Shown here in pieces: positions 1 to 7,870 of a stretch of DNA of 64,000 nucleotides. This DNA comes from Desulfobacula toluolica Tol2. Lineage in GTDB: Bacteria; Desulfobacterota; Desulfobacteria; Desulfobacterales; Desulfobacteraceae. Under the pieces are notes generated by a model. That model had not been told where the DNA came from. It searched no databases and saw nothing but the letters and a program-made list of their open reading frames with translations. Position 1 is the first letter of the stretch. Each line of letters starts with the position of its first letter. Both the position numbers and the translations under genes were made by a program. Where the stretch lies: assembly GCF_000307105.1 (NCBI RefSeq), contig NC_018645.1, forward strand, positions 1,686,578-1,750,577. The letters run 5' to 3'.

Positions 1-169
1 TGATGGAAATGATCGTCACCCTGTTGGAAAGTTTCTCGATTTTCAAGGTGTTGATTTCTTCGTGATGTGTTGATGCAGGAATTTGTCCGCCCGTGTGTTT
101 GGGAAGTTCCTCCTCATCGTCAAAATTCAGGTTATCAGGTCTGAAATCTTTTAAATTCATTGAACCCAT
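1..169 (-). CDS. Partial hypothetical protein, N-terminal part only
   Basis: The first 56 or so codons of a leftward gene that runs off the left edge. The visible peptide begins MGSMNLKDFRPDNL and is hydrophilic and acidic (DDEEELPKH), then turns hydrophobic at the edge (VTIISI), which could be the start of a membrane helix. Two in-frame ATGs (codons 1 and 4) lie close together and neither has a good ribosome site. It begins 48 bp after the guaA stop on the same strand, so cotranscription with guaA is likely. I do not recognise the family. Confidence 0.5.
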   Translation of the reverse strand, partial: MGSMNLKDFRPDNLNFDDEEELPKHTGGQIPASTHHEEINTLKIEKLSNRVTIISI

Positions 170-217
170 TATTATATTTTTTTTGGCAACTTGATTGCAA
201 TGGCCGTTACTGGTATT

Positions 218-1747
218 TTATTCCCATTCAATTGTTCCGGGAGGTTTTGATGTTATATCAAAAACAACCCTGTTAATATTTTCAACTTCATTGATAATCC
301 TGTTGGAAATTTTACCCAAAAGATCATGGGGCAATTTTGCCCAGTCAGCCGTCATGGCATCATTGCTGGTGACAGCTCTGATAGCAATGCAATTTGCAAA
401 GGTTCTTTTGTCTCCCATTACTCCCACGCTTTTTATTGGCAGCAGAACTGCAAAAGATTGCCATAATTTTCTGTAAAGCCCGGCTTCTTTGATTTCTTCA
501 AGTAAAATGGCATCGGCCTCTCTTAGAATTTCAAGTCGAGAAGCAGTGATTTCTCCCATGATCCTTATGGCAAGACCAGGCCCTGGAAAGGGTTGACGCC
601 ATACAAGATCCTCATTGATGCCAAGCTCTGAACCTAATTTTCTGACTTCATCTTTGAACAGCAGTTGCAAAGGTTCAATTAATTTGAGTTTCATTTTTTC
701 CGGCAGACCACCGACATTATGATGAGATTTGATGATGGATGTGGGACCGCCAAAGGCTGATTTGGATTCAATAATGTCAGGATACAAAGTTCCCTGACCG
801 AGAAACTCTGCTCCGTCTATCTTGTTGGCTTGGGCGTCAAATACATCTATAAATAGATTTCCTATGATTTTGCGTTTCTTTTCAGGATCGGTTACGCCTT
901 CTAATGCAGTTAGAAATTTTTCTTTTGCATTTACAAATTTGATGTTCAGATCAAGTCCGGCTGTCAGGTTTTTTTCAAGCCCCTCTTTTTCACCTTTTCG
1001 TAAGAGTCCATTGTCCACAAAGATGCAAAACAAATTCTTGCCGATTGCTTTATGAATAAGGGTTGCAGCAACGGATGAATCCACACCGCCTGAAAGCCCC
1101 ATGATCACTTTTTTGTCTCCAACAGCTTCTTTAATCTGGGAAATGGCACCATCGCAAAATGATTTCATATTCCAGTTTTCCCGGCACTTGCAGACATCAA
1201 ATAAAAAATGACGGATCATGAGGGTTCCGTTTTTAGAGTGTTCCACCTCAGGATGAAATTGAAGACCGTAAAAGTTTTTTTCATGATTTGCAATGGCTGC
1301 GATAGCCGTATTTTGAGTTGAAGCGGTAATAACAAAATTTTTTGGCAGTTTAATGGCGGAATCGCCATGGCTCATCCAGCATTGGAAGCCTGTTTCCATG
1401 TCTTTGAATAAAGGGGCAGGCTCTTTTATATCAAGGCTTGCAAAGCCATATTCCCGTTTTGTTGCTTTTTTGATTTTACCGCCGAGCGTATGTACCATAA
1501 AATGCATCCCATAGCAGATGCCAAGGATGGGGATTTCAAGATCAAAAATGGATTTATCAATTTTAGGACTGTCTTGTTCATATATGCTTGAAGGGCCTCC
1601 GGAAAGAATAATGCCTTGGGGATTAAGTTCCTTTATTCTGGCAACTGAAATATCTGACGGCTCTACCTGGCAATAAACGTTATTTTCTCGAACTCTTCTT
1701 GCGATAAGCTGGTTGAATTGAGAACCAAAATCAATAACAATGATCAT
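218..1747 (-). CDS. guaA: GMP synthase (glutamine-hydrolysing)
   Basis: Makes GMP from XMP, ATP and glutamine in the cytoplasm, the last step of guanine nucleotide synthesis. The 509 residues are full length. The N-terminal class I glutamine amidotransferase carries the nucleophile Cys78 in GICYG and the His165/Glu167 pair in QFHPE. The ATP pyrophosphatase P-loop SGGVDSS is at 219-225, and the protein ends with the conserved PPGTIEWE dimerisation tail. The ATG is preceded by AGGAAAA at suitable spacing. The box TATTATAGGAAA (minus strand) occurs twice, 32 bp apart, in the leader. A copy of the window's dispersed structured repeat lies about 100 bp upstream in sense orientation. It is divergent from efp. 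The assignment is secure. Confidence 0.97.
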   Translation of the reverse strand: MIIVIDFGSQFNQLIARRVRENNVYCQVEPSDISVARIKELNPQGIILSGGPSSIYEQDSPKIDKSIFDLEIPILGICYGMHFMVHTLGGKIKKATKREYGFASLDIKEPAPLFKDMETGFQCWMSHGDSAIKLPKNFVITASTQNTAIAAIANHEKNFYGLQFHPEVEHSKNGTLMIRHFLFDVCKCRENWNMKSFCDGAISQIKEAVGDKKVIMGLSGGVDSSVAATLIHKAIGKNLFCIFVDNGLLRKGEKEGLEKNLTAGLDLNIKFVNAKEKFLTALEGVTDPEKKRKIIGNLFIDVFDAQANKIDGAEFLGQGTLYPDIIESKSAFGGPTSIIKSHHNVGGLPEKMKLKLIEPLQLLFKDEVRKLGSELGINEDLVWRQPFPGPGLAIRIMGEITASRLEILREADAILLEEIKEAGLYRKLWQSFAVLLPIKSVGVMGDKRTFANCIAIRAVTSNDAMTADWAKLPHDLLGKISNRIINEVENINRVVFDITSKPPGTIEWE

Positions 1748-1753
1748 ATAAAT

Positions 1754-1797
1754 TTTCCTATAATAATATTTTCTAAAACATTATATTTCCTATAATA
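1754..1797 (-). repeat. Duplicated 12-bp box in the guaA leader
   Basis: TTTCCTATAATA occurs at 1754-1765 and again at 1786-1797, a 32-bp period of about three helical turns. Read toward guaA, the proximal copy supplies the ribosome site (TATAGGAAAA). The distal copy has no evident role and may be an operator or a simple duplication. Confidence 0.4.
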
Positions 1798-1854
1798 CCG
1801 ATAAAAAAGCAAGTTGTTTTTATCCGGAGGTTGCCAATTTACACTTAATGTGAT

Positions 1855-1944
1855 TAACTGCCACGGGCAGACTTGGTATTTCACCTTAAGCTTTGCCGCA
1901 ACAAAATATGAAGGTCTTTATTTGGATTTTTCAAAATTTTCATA
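1855..1944 (-). repeat. Dispersed structured element, copy A (guaA leader)
   Basis: Most diverged copy of a four-member intergenic family. Read on the minus strand it has ATGAA...TTCAT, the shared word AAATCCAAA in the loop, a T-rich linker, then GCGGCAAAG and, about 35 nt later, CTGCCCGTGGCAGTTA. The last word is identical to that in copy C and nearly so in copy B. It lies in the guaA-efp intergenic space, in sense with guaA. Confidence 0.7.
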
Positions 1945-2003
1945 TAAAAGAGAGATCTGTGATAAAGTCTGTTATGTTTGAAAGATAAATTTAGGAGCAT
2001 TAC

Positions 2004-2567
2004 ATGTATTTAGCAAGTGATTTGAGAAAGGGTTTAAAGTTTGAAATAGACGGAGAACCTTATGTTATTATTGGCTTTGAATTTAAAAAACCCGGAAAAG
2101 GGCAATCCCTGTATAAATGCAAATTAAAAAATATGATTACAGGGTCCCAGTTTGAACGAACCTATAGATCCGGTGATAAATTCAAAAAAGCGGATCTTGA
2201 AGAACAGGAAATGGAATATCTGTATTCGGATAAGGACAGCTACTGCTTTATGAATACATCCAATTATGAACAGCATTTTTTGACAAAAGATCAATTAGGG
2301 GATGCAATAGATCTGCTAAAGGACAATACGCTTTGTACAATCCTTTTGTATAACGGACTTCCCATTGGCATAACATTGCCCAATTTTATCAACCTGGAAG
2401 TGATCAAGTCAGAACCATGGGCAAAAGGAGATACTGCCACCGGAAGCACCAAGCCCGCTATACTTGAAACAGGGTTTGAAGTCCAGGTGCCGCCTTTTAT
2501 AGAACAAGGACAGATGATCAAAATTGATACCAGAACCCGCGAGTATGTAGAACGGGTTAATGAATAA
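2004..2567 (+). CDS. efp: Elongation factor P
   Basis: Binds the ribosome between the P and E sites and relieves stalling at polyproline stretches. It has 187 residues, the normal length, with the KOW-like N-terminal domain and two OB-type domains. The modifiable tip loop reads KKPGKGQ with the conserved lysine at residue 32. No epmA/epmB modification gene is visible in this window. The start follows TTAGGAGC at good spacing. It is monocistronic here, divergent from guaA and convergent with topA. The assignment is secure. Confidence 0.97.
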   Translation: MYLASDLRKGLKFEIDGEPYVIIGFEFKKPGKGQSLYKCKLKNMITGSQFERTYRSGDKFKKADLEEQEMEYLYSDKDSYCFMNTSNYEQHFLTKDQLGDAIDLLKDNTLCTILLYNGLPIGITLPNFINLEVIKSEPWAKGDTATGSTKPAILETGFEVQVPPFIEQGQMIKIDTRTREYVERVNE

Positions 2568-2605
2568 TATGGTTTAAAAGTTTTCTATCCGGAGAATCTG
2601 TATTG

Positions 2606-2633
2606 TGATGGTATTTCATTCGACATACCATCA
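2606..2633. other. Perfect hairpin between convergent efp and topA
   Basis: GATGGTAT at 2607-2614 pairs with ATACCATC at 2625-2632 around a 10-nt loop, with one further flanking A-T pair. Neither strand has a following T run, so it is not a clear intrinsic terminator, although its position between convergent genes fits transcription ending. Confidence 0.4.
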
Positions 2634-2708
2634 TTTGATACGCTCCACCATATGACACAGTAATTGTTAAACAATTAAAAGCTGGCAGATAATCGGGACG
2701 GATTTTTT

Positions 2709-4976
2709 TTACTGATGCTCTTTGAACCCACACTTTTTATCCGGGCATTTTAAGAATTTTCCTTCCTTTTTGGTCTCTTTTTCAACAAGATAGGGGGAAC
2801 TGCAATCCGGACAAGCTCTATCAATTGGTTTGTCCCAGGATGCAAATGTGCAATCCGGGTATTTTGAGCAGCCGAAAAAGATTTTCCCTCTTTTTGTCTT
2901 TTTTTCTAAAATTGTTCCTGAGCAATCTGCTTTTGGACATTTTACCCCGATATCCTTACTGCTGTATTCACCGTTGACGGACTCAGTATGCTTACAGTCC
3001 GGGTATCCGGTGCAGGCGAGAAAGAGACCGAAACGGCCGTCTTTTTGAACCATGGGTTTGCCGCATTTGATGCAATCTTTGACTTTTGTATTGTCAACAA
3101 TTTTTTCAACAATTGAAATATTGCCTTTTTCATCCCGAAGATAATTGCTGGTAAAAGAACAGTCCGGATATCCCGTACATGCAAGAAAATGGCCGTTTCT
3201 GCCGATTTTTATATTCAATTGCTTCCCGCAGGACGGACAGACCAGGCCGGTCTCAACTCCGACGCCTTTTAAGCTGATCATGTTTTCACTTGCAGCATCC
3301 AGATATTTTTTAAAAGATGCATAAAAATCAGTTAAAAGCTGCACTTCTTCCAGGTTGCCGGTTTCAACATCGTCAAGATTTGTTTCCATCTGGGCTGTAA
3401 ATGAGATGTTTAAAATATTTGGAAAAGAAGCTACCAATAGGTCATTCACAATAAATCCAAGCTCACTGGGCGCAAAATATCGATTTACAAGATCAACATA
3501 TCCTTTGTCCCTAATCACTGACAGGATGGATGCATAGGTACTGGGTCGTCCGATTCCGTTTTTTTCAAGCTCTTTGACAAGTGATGCCTCGGAAAACCTT
3601 GGCGGAGGCTTTGTAAAATGCTGTTTTGGAAAAATTTCCAGTGTTTTTAAAACAGTTCCTTCTTTGGCATCAGGTAAAGCCTGTATATCTTTTTCTTTTG
3701 ATTCATTATTTGGGGAATAAAGACTCATGAATCCTAAGAATCTAACTGTTGAACCGCTGACAGAAAACATGTATTTATCCGTTGCCTTAATCAGAATTGT
3801 TTTCTGGTCAATGATGGCCTGTGCCATTTGAGATGCAACAAATCGTTTCCATATCAGATCATAGAGCTTAAACTGGTCTGGAGACAGAAAATTTTTTATT
3901 TTTTCAGGTGAGTGAAACACAGATGTCGGGCGAATGGCTTCATGGGCATCTTGAACCTTGTTCTTGTTTTTGAAGAATCTGGGGGTGCTTAATGCAAATT
4001 CATCTCCTATTGTTTGTGCAATAAAGGCTTGTGCCTCCCGGGCTGCATCAGGAGCAATTCTGGTTGAATCCGTACGCATATAGGTGATGAGACCTTCGGG
4101 GCCTCCTGTTCCTATTTCAATGCCTTCATAAAGCTGCTGTGCAACAATCATGGTTTTTTTTGCGGAAAACCTTAGCCGATTGATTGCATCCTGTTGAAGT
4201 TTACTGGTGATAAAAGGAGGTGACGGGTTCCGTTTAATAGTTTTGGTTTTTATTTCATGAATAACAAATTGCGCAGCTTTAAGATCTTTTAAAATACCTG
4301 AAGCCTGTTTTTCGTTGGTAACCTTGGCCTTTTTATTGTTAATCTTAATGAGGGCAGCATTAAACTTAGGAGGGGATTGTGAAAGAAGGTCGGCTGTGAT
4401 CGTCCAGAACTCTTCCGGAATAAATTTTCGAATTTCCCTTTCCCTGTCACAGATAATTTTAACGGCAACAGATTGAACCCTTCCTGCACTTAAGCCTCTC
4501 TGGACTTTTTGCCATAATAAAGGGGAAATCTGATATCCAACCAGACGGTCCAGTTTTCTTCTTGCCTGCTGGGCATCATATTTATTGGCATCCGGTATCA
4601 GGGTCTTTTGTAATGCCTCTTGAATTCCCTTTTTGGTTAATTCATGAATAAGAACACGATGAAAAATCCGGTCTTTTTTCTTTAAAATATCCATAATATG
4701 GAATGCAATGGCTTCACCCTCGCGATCCGGATCAGGTGCAAGATAAATTTCTTTGGCATCTTTGGCCAATTTCTTCAGATTGGAAATAACTTTGGATTTG
4801 TCTTTTATGTTAACATATTCTGCCTGAAAATTTTTTTCAATATCAATACCAAGGGTTTTAACAGGAAGATCCCTTATGTGGCCGGCACTTGCAGCAACAT
4901 TAAATTCCTTTCCAACATATTTTTTTAATGTTTTGATTTTTGTTGGGGACTCGACGATGATTAGGGGTTTTGTCAA
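2709..4976 (-). CDS. topA: DNA topoisomerase I (type IA)
   Basis: Relaxes negatively supercoiled DNA by cutting one strand. The 755-residue protein has an N-terminal Toprim domain (IIVESPTK; acidic motif DPDREGE at 82-88), the catalytic tyrosine Tyr299 in ITYMRTDSTR, and four C-terminal zinc ribbons, each with four cysteines (two with the signature CTGYPDC). The start is TTG, supported by GGAGG seven bases upstream. The first bases, TTGA, overlap the TGA stop of dprA, so the pair is translationally coupled. The gene closes a long leftward run that begins at rng. The assignment is secure. Confidence 0.97.
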   Translation of the reverse strand: MTKPLIIVESPTKIKTLKKYVGKEFNVAASAGHIRDLPVKTLGIDIEKNFQAEYVNIKDKSKVISNLKKLAKDAKEIYLAPDPDREGEAIAFHIMDILKKKDRIFHRVLIHELTKKGIQEALQKTLIPDANKYDAQQARRKLDRLVGYQISPLLWQKVQRGLSAGRVQSVAVKIICDREREIRKFIPEEFWTITADLLSQSPPKFNAALIKINNKKAKVTNEKQASGILKDLKAAQFVIHEIKTKTIKRNPSPPFITSKLQQDAINRLRFSAKKTMIVAQQLYEGIEIGTGGPEGLITYMRTDSTRIAPDAAREAQAFIAQTIGDEFALSTPRFFKNKNKVQDAHEAIRPTSVFHSPEKIKNFLSPDQFKLYDLIWKRFVASQMAQAIIDQKTILIKATDKYMFSVSGSTVRFLGFMSLYSPNNESKEKDIQALPDAKEGTVLKTLEIFPKQHFTKPPPRFSEASLVKELEKNGIGRPSTYASILSVIRDKGYVDLVNRYFAPSELGFIVNDLLVASFPNILNISFTAQMETNLDDVETGNLEEVQLLTDFYASFKKYLDAASENMISLKGVGVETGLVCPSCGKQLNIKIGRNGHFLACTGYPDCSFTSNYLRDEKGNISIVEKIVDNTKVKDCIKCGKPMVQKDGRFGLFLACTGYPDCKHTESVNGEYSSKDIGVKCPKADCSGTILEKKTKRGKIFFGCSKYPDCTFASWDKPIDRACPDCSSPYLVEKETKKEGKFLKCPDKKCGFKEHQ

Positions 4977-6052
4977 TGGTATTCCTCCGAGATCGAATAA
5001 TAATTACCCTGATGGCGCATCACTGTGCCTTGCAGTTCCAAATCAATTAATTGGGATGTAACCTGCGAACTTGTCATCCCGCTTTTTTCGATTAACACAT
5101 CAATATGTACAGGGTAAGGGTCAAGAAAATTCATAATTAAAGATTTATTTTGTTTACAACTTTTATAATCAGTTGATTTTTGTTTTTGTAAAGGAGCCGC
5201 TTGAAAGTTTTCTTTTTCTTCATGAATAAAATGATGAAGTTCATCCATAATATCATTTTCATTTTCAACCAGCCTTGCACCTTGCTTGAGCAGAGAATGG
5301 GTGCCCTCGCTTTTTTTTGATTTTATACTTCCCGGAACTGCAAATACCTCTCGATTATATTCCGTGGCCAGTCGGGCAGTGATCAGAGATCCACTTTTTT
5401 TGGCTGCTTCAACAACAATACTTCCACAGGATAAACCTGCAATGATACGGTTTCGAGTGGGGAAATTTGATGGATATGGCTCTGTATTCAGTTTGAATTC
5501 TGAAAAAACAGTGCCGTTTTCCGCAATAGCCTGAAACAGACTTTTATTCTCCCTGGGATATATTTTATTCAATCCTGATCCCAATACGGCAATGGTCTTT
5601 CCCTTTGCTCTTAACGCACCTTTATGTGCCATGGAATCAATTCCTCTTGCAAGGCCGCTGACAATCTGAAATCCTTTTCCGGCAAGATTATATGCAAAAT
5701 TTTCAGATGCGCTTAACCCATAGCCGGTTGCAGCTCTTGAGCCGATAATGGATATACAAGGAGAGCTGTTATCGAGTTTGCCCACATATGTCAAAAAAGG
5801 CGGCGGATCAGGGATTTGTTTGAGCAACACAGGATATTCGCAATCCGTTAAAGTTACAATGTTAATATTTTTGTTTAAAACAATTTCCAATTCTTTTTTT
5901 GCCCGGTACACAAATGCTTTATGATTGACGATGTTGTCTCTTACTTTTGCAGAAAGTCTGTTAACCTTTCCAAGCTGATGTTCGGATGTTTTTAAAACGA
6001 TTTCGGGTGATCCAAATTGATCTATTAATCTTTTATACATTATATTGCCCAA
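4973..6052 (-). CDS. dprA: DNA-processing protein DprA; true start probably further upstream
   Basis: Loads RecA on incoming single-stranded DNA in natural transformation. The body of the protein shows the Rossmann-like fold with GSRAATGYG, the SGLARGIDSMAHKGAL stretch, FPTRNRIIAGLS and a C-terminal winged-helix domain. The coordinates use an in-frame TTG with no ribosome site. Translation continues open upstream for 25 codons with a plausible DprA N-terminus (KYLPWFTLREIPFLGNIMYK), but that stretch has no ATG, GTG or TTG. GGAG lies seven bases before an ATA codon at 6125-6127, overlapping the cpoB stop, so an unusual ATA start or a base change in the start codon is possible. It overlaps topA by 4 bp. 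Confidence 0.88.
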   Translation of the reverse strand: MGNIMYKRLIDQFGSPEIVLKTSEHQLGKVNRLSAKVRDNIVNHKAFVYRAKKELEIVLNKNINIVTLTDCEYPVLLKQIPDPPPFLTYVGKLDNSSPCISIIGSRAATGYGLSASENFAYNLAGKGFQIVSGLARGIDSMAHKGALRAKGKTIAVLGSGLNKIYPRENKSLFQAIAENGTVFSEFKLNTEPYPSNFPTRNRIIAGLSCGSIVVEAAKKSGSLITARLATEYNREVFAVPGSIKSKKSEGTHSLLKQGARLVENENDIMDELHHFIHEEKENFQAAPLQKQKSTDYKSCKQNKSLIMNFLDPYPVHIDVLIEKSGMTSSQVTSQLIDLELQGTVMRHQGNYYSISEEYH

Positions 6053-6123
6053 AAACGGGATTTCCCGCAGCGTAAACCAAGGCAGATATTTTTCAAAAGA
6101 ATTATTTTTTCGTAAAAAGGATA

Positions 6124-6822
6124 TTATTCAAAATCTCCAAGTTTTTTCTGAGCTTTTTCCGCAGCCGGTGAAAAAGGATATTGTTTTAATACTTGTTTTA
6201 AATAGTGGTTTGCCCGGTTGAAATCATCCAGCAACAAATATGAATAGCCTGTTTTTAATATGGCATCAGGCACTTTTTCCGATTTGGGATATTTTATTTC
6301 CAGGTCTTTGAATACCTCAATTGCCTTTTTATAATCTTTCAGAGAATAATGACATTCACCAAGCCAATAAACACAATTGTCTGCCAGACTGTTTTGAGGA
6401 TAATGTTTAATAAATTCGGAGAACAAGCCGGCAGCCTTTGAAAAATTGTTTTCAAGCAAAAGATTTCTTGCTTTTTTGTATAAATCAGCCGGTTTGAGGG
6501 CCTCAATTTTATACTGGATAGGGGCTGCAGGCTGTGGGGTTTTTTCAAGAAATGCAATTTTTGTCTCCAGGGTTGAGATGATATCCTGAAGTGTTTGTAT
6601 AATGGTATTATTTTTTTCTATTTGATATTTTAAAGTTGCCTGATCCTGCTTTATACCGGTAAGCTCAGATTCCAATTCCACAAGCTTTGTGTGACATAAA
6701 GTCTCTTCTTTGTCGTTTCCTGCGGGCGTTTTAACAGAATGCATCGCACCGCAGGAAACAAAGAAAAACGACAGGATAAGAAAATAAACAGGTTTATACA
6801 ATCGTTTTTTTAAACAGGGCAT
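6124..6822 (-). CDS. cpoB: Tol-Pal system protein YbgF/CpoB-like lipoprotein
   Basis: Periplasmic protein of the Tol-Pal cell envelope system. The 232 residues begin with a lipoprotein signal ending in FVSCG. An alpha-helical coiled-coil region (about 45-95) and three TPR-like repeats to the end follow (for example DNCVYWLGECHYSLKDYKK). I chose the ATG at 6820-6822, which follows AAAGGT and avoids overlap with secF; a longer frame to 6897 would run into secF and bury the signal peptide. No tolQRAB or pal is in the window. The family is clear from signal, coiled coil and TPR order; the exact role is inferred. Confidence 0.85.
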   Translation of the reverse strand: MPCLKKRLYKPVYFLILSFFFVSCGAMHSVKTPAGNDKEETLCHTKLVELESELTGIKQDQATLKYQIEKNNTIIQTLQDIISTLETKIAFLEKTPQPAAPIQYKIEALKPADLYKKARNLLLENNFSKAAGLFSEFIKHYPQNSLADNCVYWLGECHYSLKDYKKAIEVFKDLEIKYPKSEKVPDAILKTGYSYLLLDDFNRANHYLKQVLKQYPFSPAAEKAQKKLGDFE

Positions 6823-6826
6823 TTCA

Positions 6827-7858
6827 CTACCTTTTGTTGGTCGCAAGAACAATGGGGGATGCCACAAATATGGAAGAATAGGTGCCGATAAGAACACCGA
6901 TAATCATGGCAAATGCAAAATTATGAATAATTTCTCCACCCAGAAAATAAAGGGCCAAAAGAACGATCAGTGTTGTTACTGATGTTAAAATCGTCCTTGA
7001 AAGGGTTTCATTGATGCTTCTATTAAACAATAAAGGCAGTGATTCAGTTGTTTTAGCTCCTTTTACATTTTCCCTGATCCGGTCAAAGACAATAATGGTA
7101 TCATTTAATGAATATCCAATAATGGTTAAGAGTGCCGCAATAATCGGTAATGAAAAATCCAGGTTTAACATCGAAAAGATTCCCACGGTGATCAATACAT
7201 CATGCAAAAGCGCAACAATAGCACCCATGGCATATTTGAGGTGCAACATCCAAAACAATACCAGTGTTACAACCAGGGCTGCCGTGATCAGAACAACCAT
7301 GCTTACATTAAATACGGACAGAAAATATACCGCAGTCATAAGAGAACCCGCTGTTACACCCGATAACATCCATTTTAGCTCAAACCTGCCTGAAATATAT
7401 ATGGTGATAAACAGCAGGGAATAAAAAATGGCTAACAGCGCTTTTTTCCTTAAATCCTGCCCGACCTGGGGGCCGACCATTTCCACTCTTCGGATTTCAG
7501 GAGCAACTCCTGTGGATGCTTTGACAGCTTCAATCACGGATTGAGACAAGCCTTTACTGGTCATTTCCAGGTTGCTGGTTCTAACCAAAAATTCATGGTC
7601 CTGGGGCTGTCCGAAATTTTGTACCGAAGCATCGTTAAAGCCTATATCGGATAGGGCTGATCGTATTTTTCCAACAGGAACCTGTTCTGAAAATTTTAGT
7701 TGAATTAAGGTTCCGCCAACAAAATCGACACCATAGTTAGGCCCTTTATTAATGATGAGAGACCCGATGCTCAAGAGGATAAGGATGGTTGATAAAACAA
7801 ATCCGATTTTATGTTTACCAATAAAGTCTATATTGATATCAGACTTGATAATTTGCAT
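6827..7858 (-). CDS. secF: Protein translocase subunit SecF
   Basis: Inner-membrane partner of SecD that uses the proton gradient to help pull secreted proteins through SecYEG. The 343 residues have the first membrane helix at about 17-36 (IGFVLSTILILLSIGSLII), a periplasmic domain starting GVDFVGGT, and the C-terminal block of five helices with the RND-type stretch IGYSLNDTIIVFDRIREN. The ATG start is 12 bp after secD stops, and the stop is 4 bp before cpoB. The gene order yajC-secD-secF is the classic one. Confidence 0.97.
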   Translation of the reverse strand: MQIIKSDINIDFIGKHKIGFVLSTILILLSIGSLIINKGPNYGVDFVGGTLIQLKFSEQVPVGKIRSALSDIGFNDASVQNFGQPQDHEFLVRTSNLEMTSKGLSQSVIEAVKASTGVAPEIRRVEMVGPQVGQDLRKKALLAIFYSLLFITIYISGRFELKWMLSGVTAGSLMTAVYFLSVFNVSMVVLITAALVVTLVLFWMLHLKYAMGAIVALLHDVLITVGIFSMLNLDFSLPIIAALLTIIGYSLNDTIIVFDRIRENVKGAKTTESLPLLFNRSINETLSRTILTSVTTLIVLLALYFLGGEIIHNFAFAMIIGVLIGTYSSIFVASPIVLATNKR

Positions 7859-7870
7859 TATGTATTCCCT

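Noticed and set aside
2606-2633. Intrinsic terminator after efp
   Set aside because: The hairpin is perfect but neither strand has a T run behind it, so it is listed only as a hairpin.
6823-6897. Longer start for the cpoB gene
   Set aside because: It would overlap secF and place 25 residues before a clear lipoprotein signal; the ATG at 6820-6822 has its own ribosome site.
7011-7424. Long plus-strand open frame inside secF
   Set aside because: It is antisense to a secure gene, has no ribosome site and no recognisable domain; similar shadows occur under most genes here.
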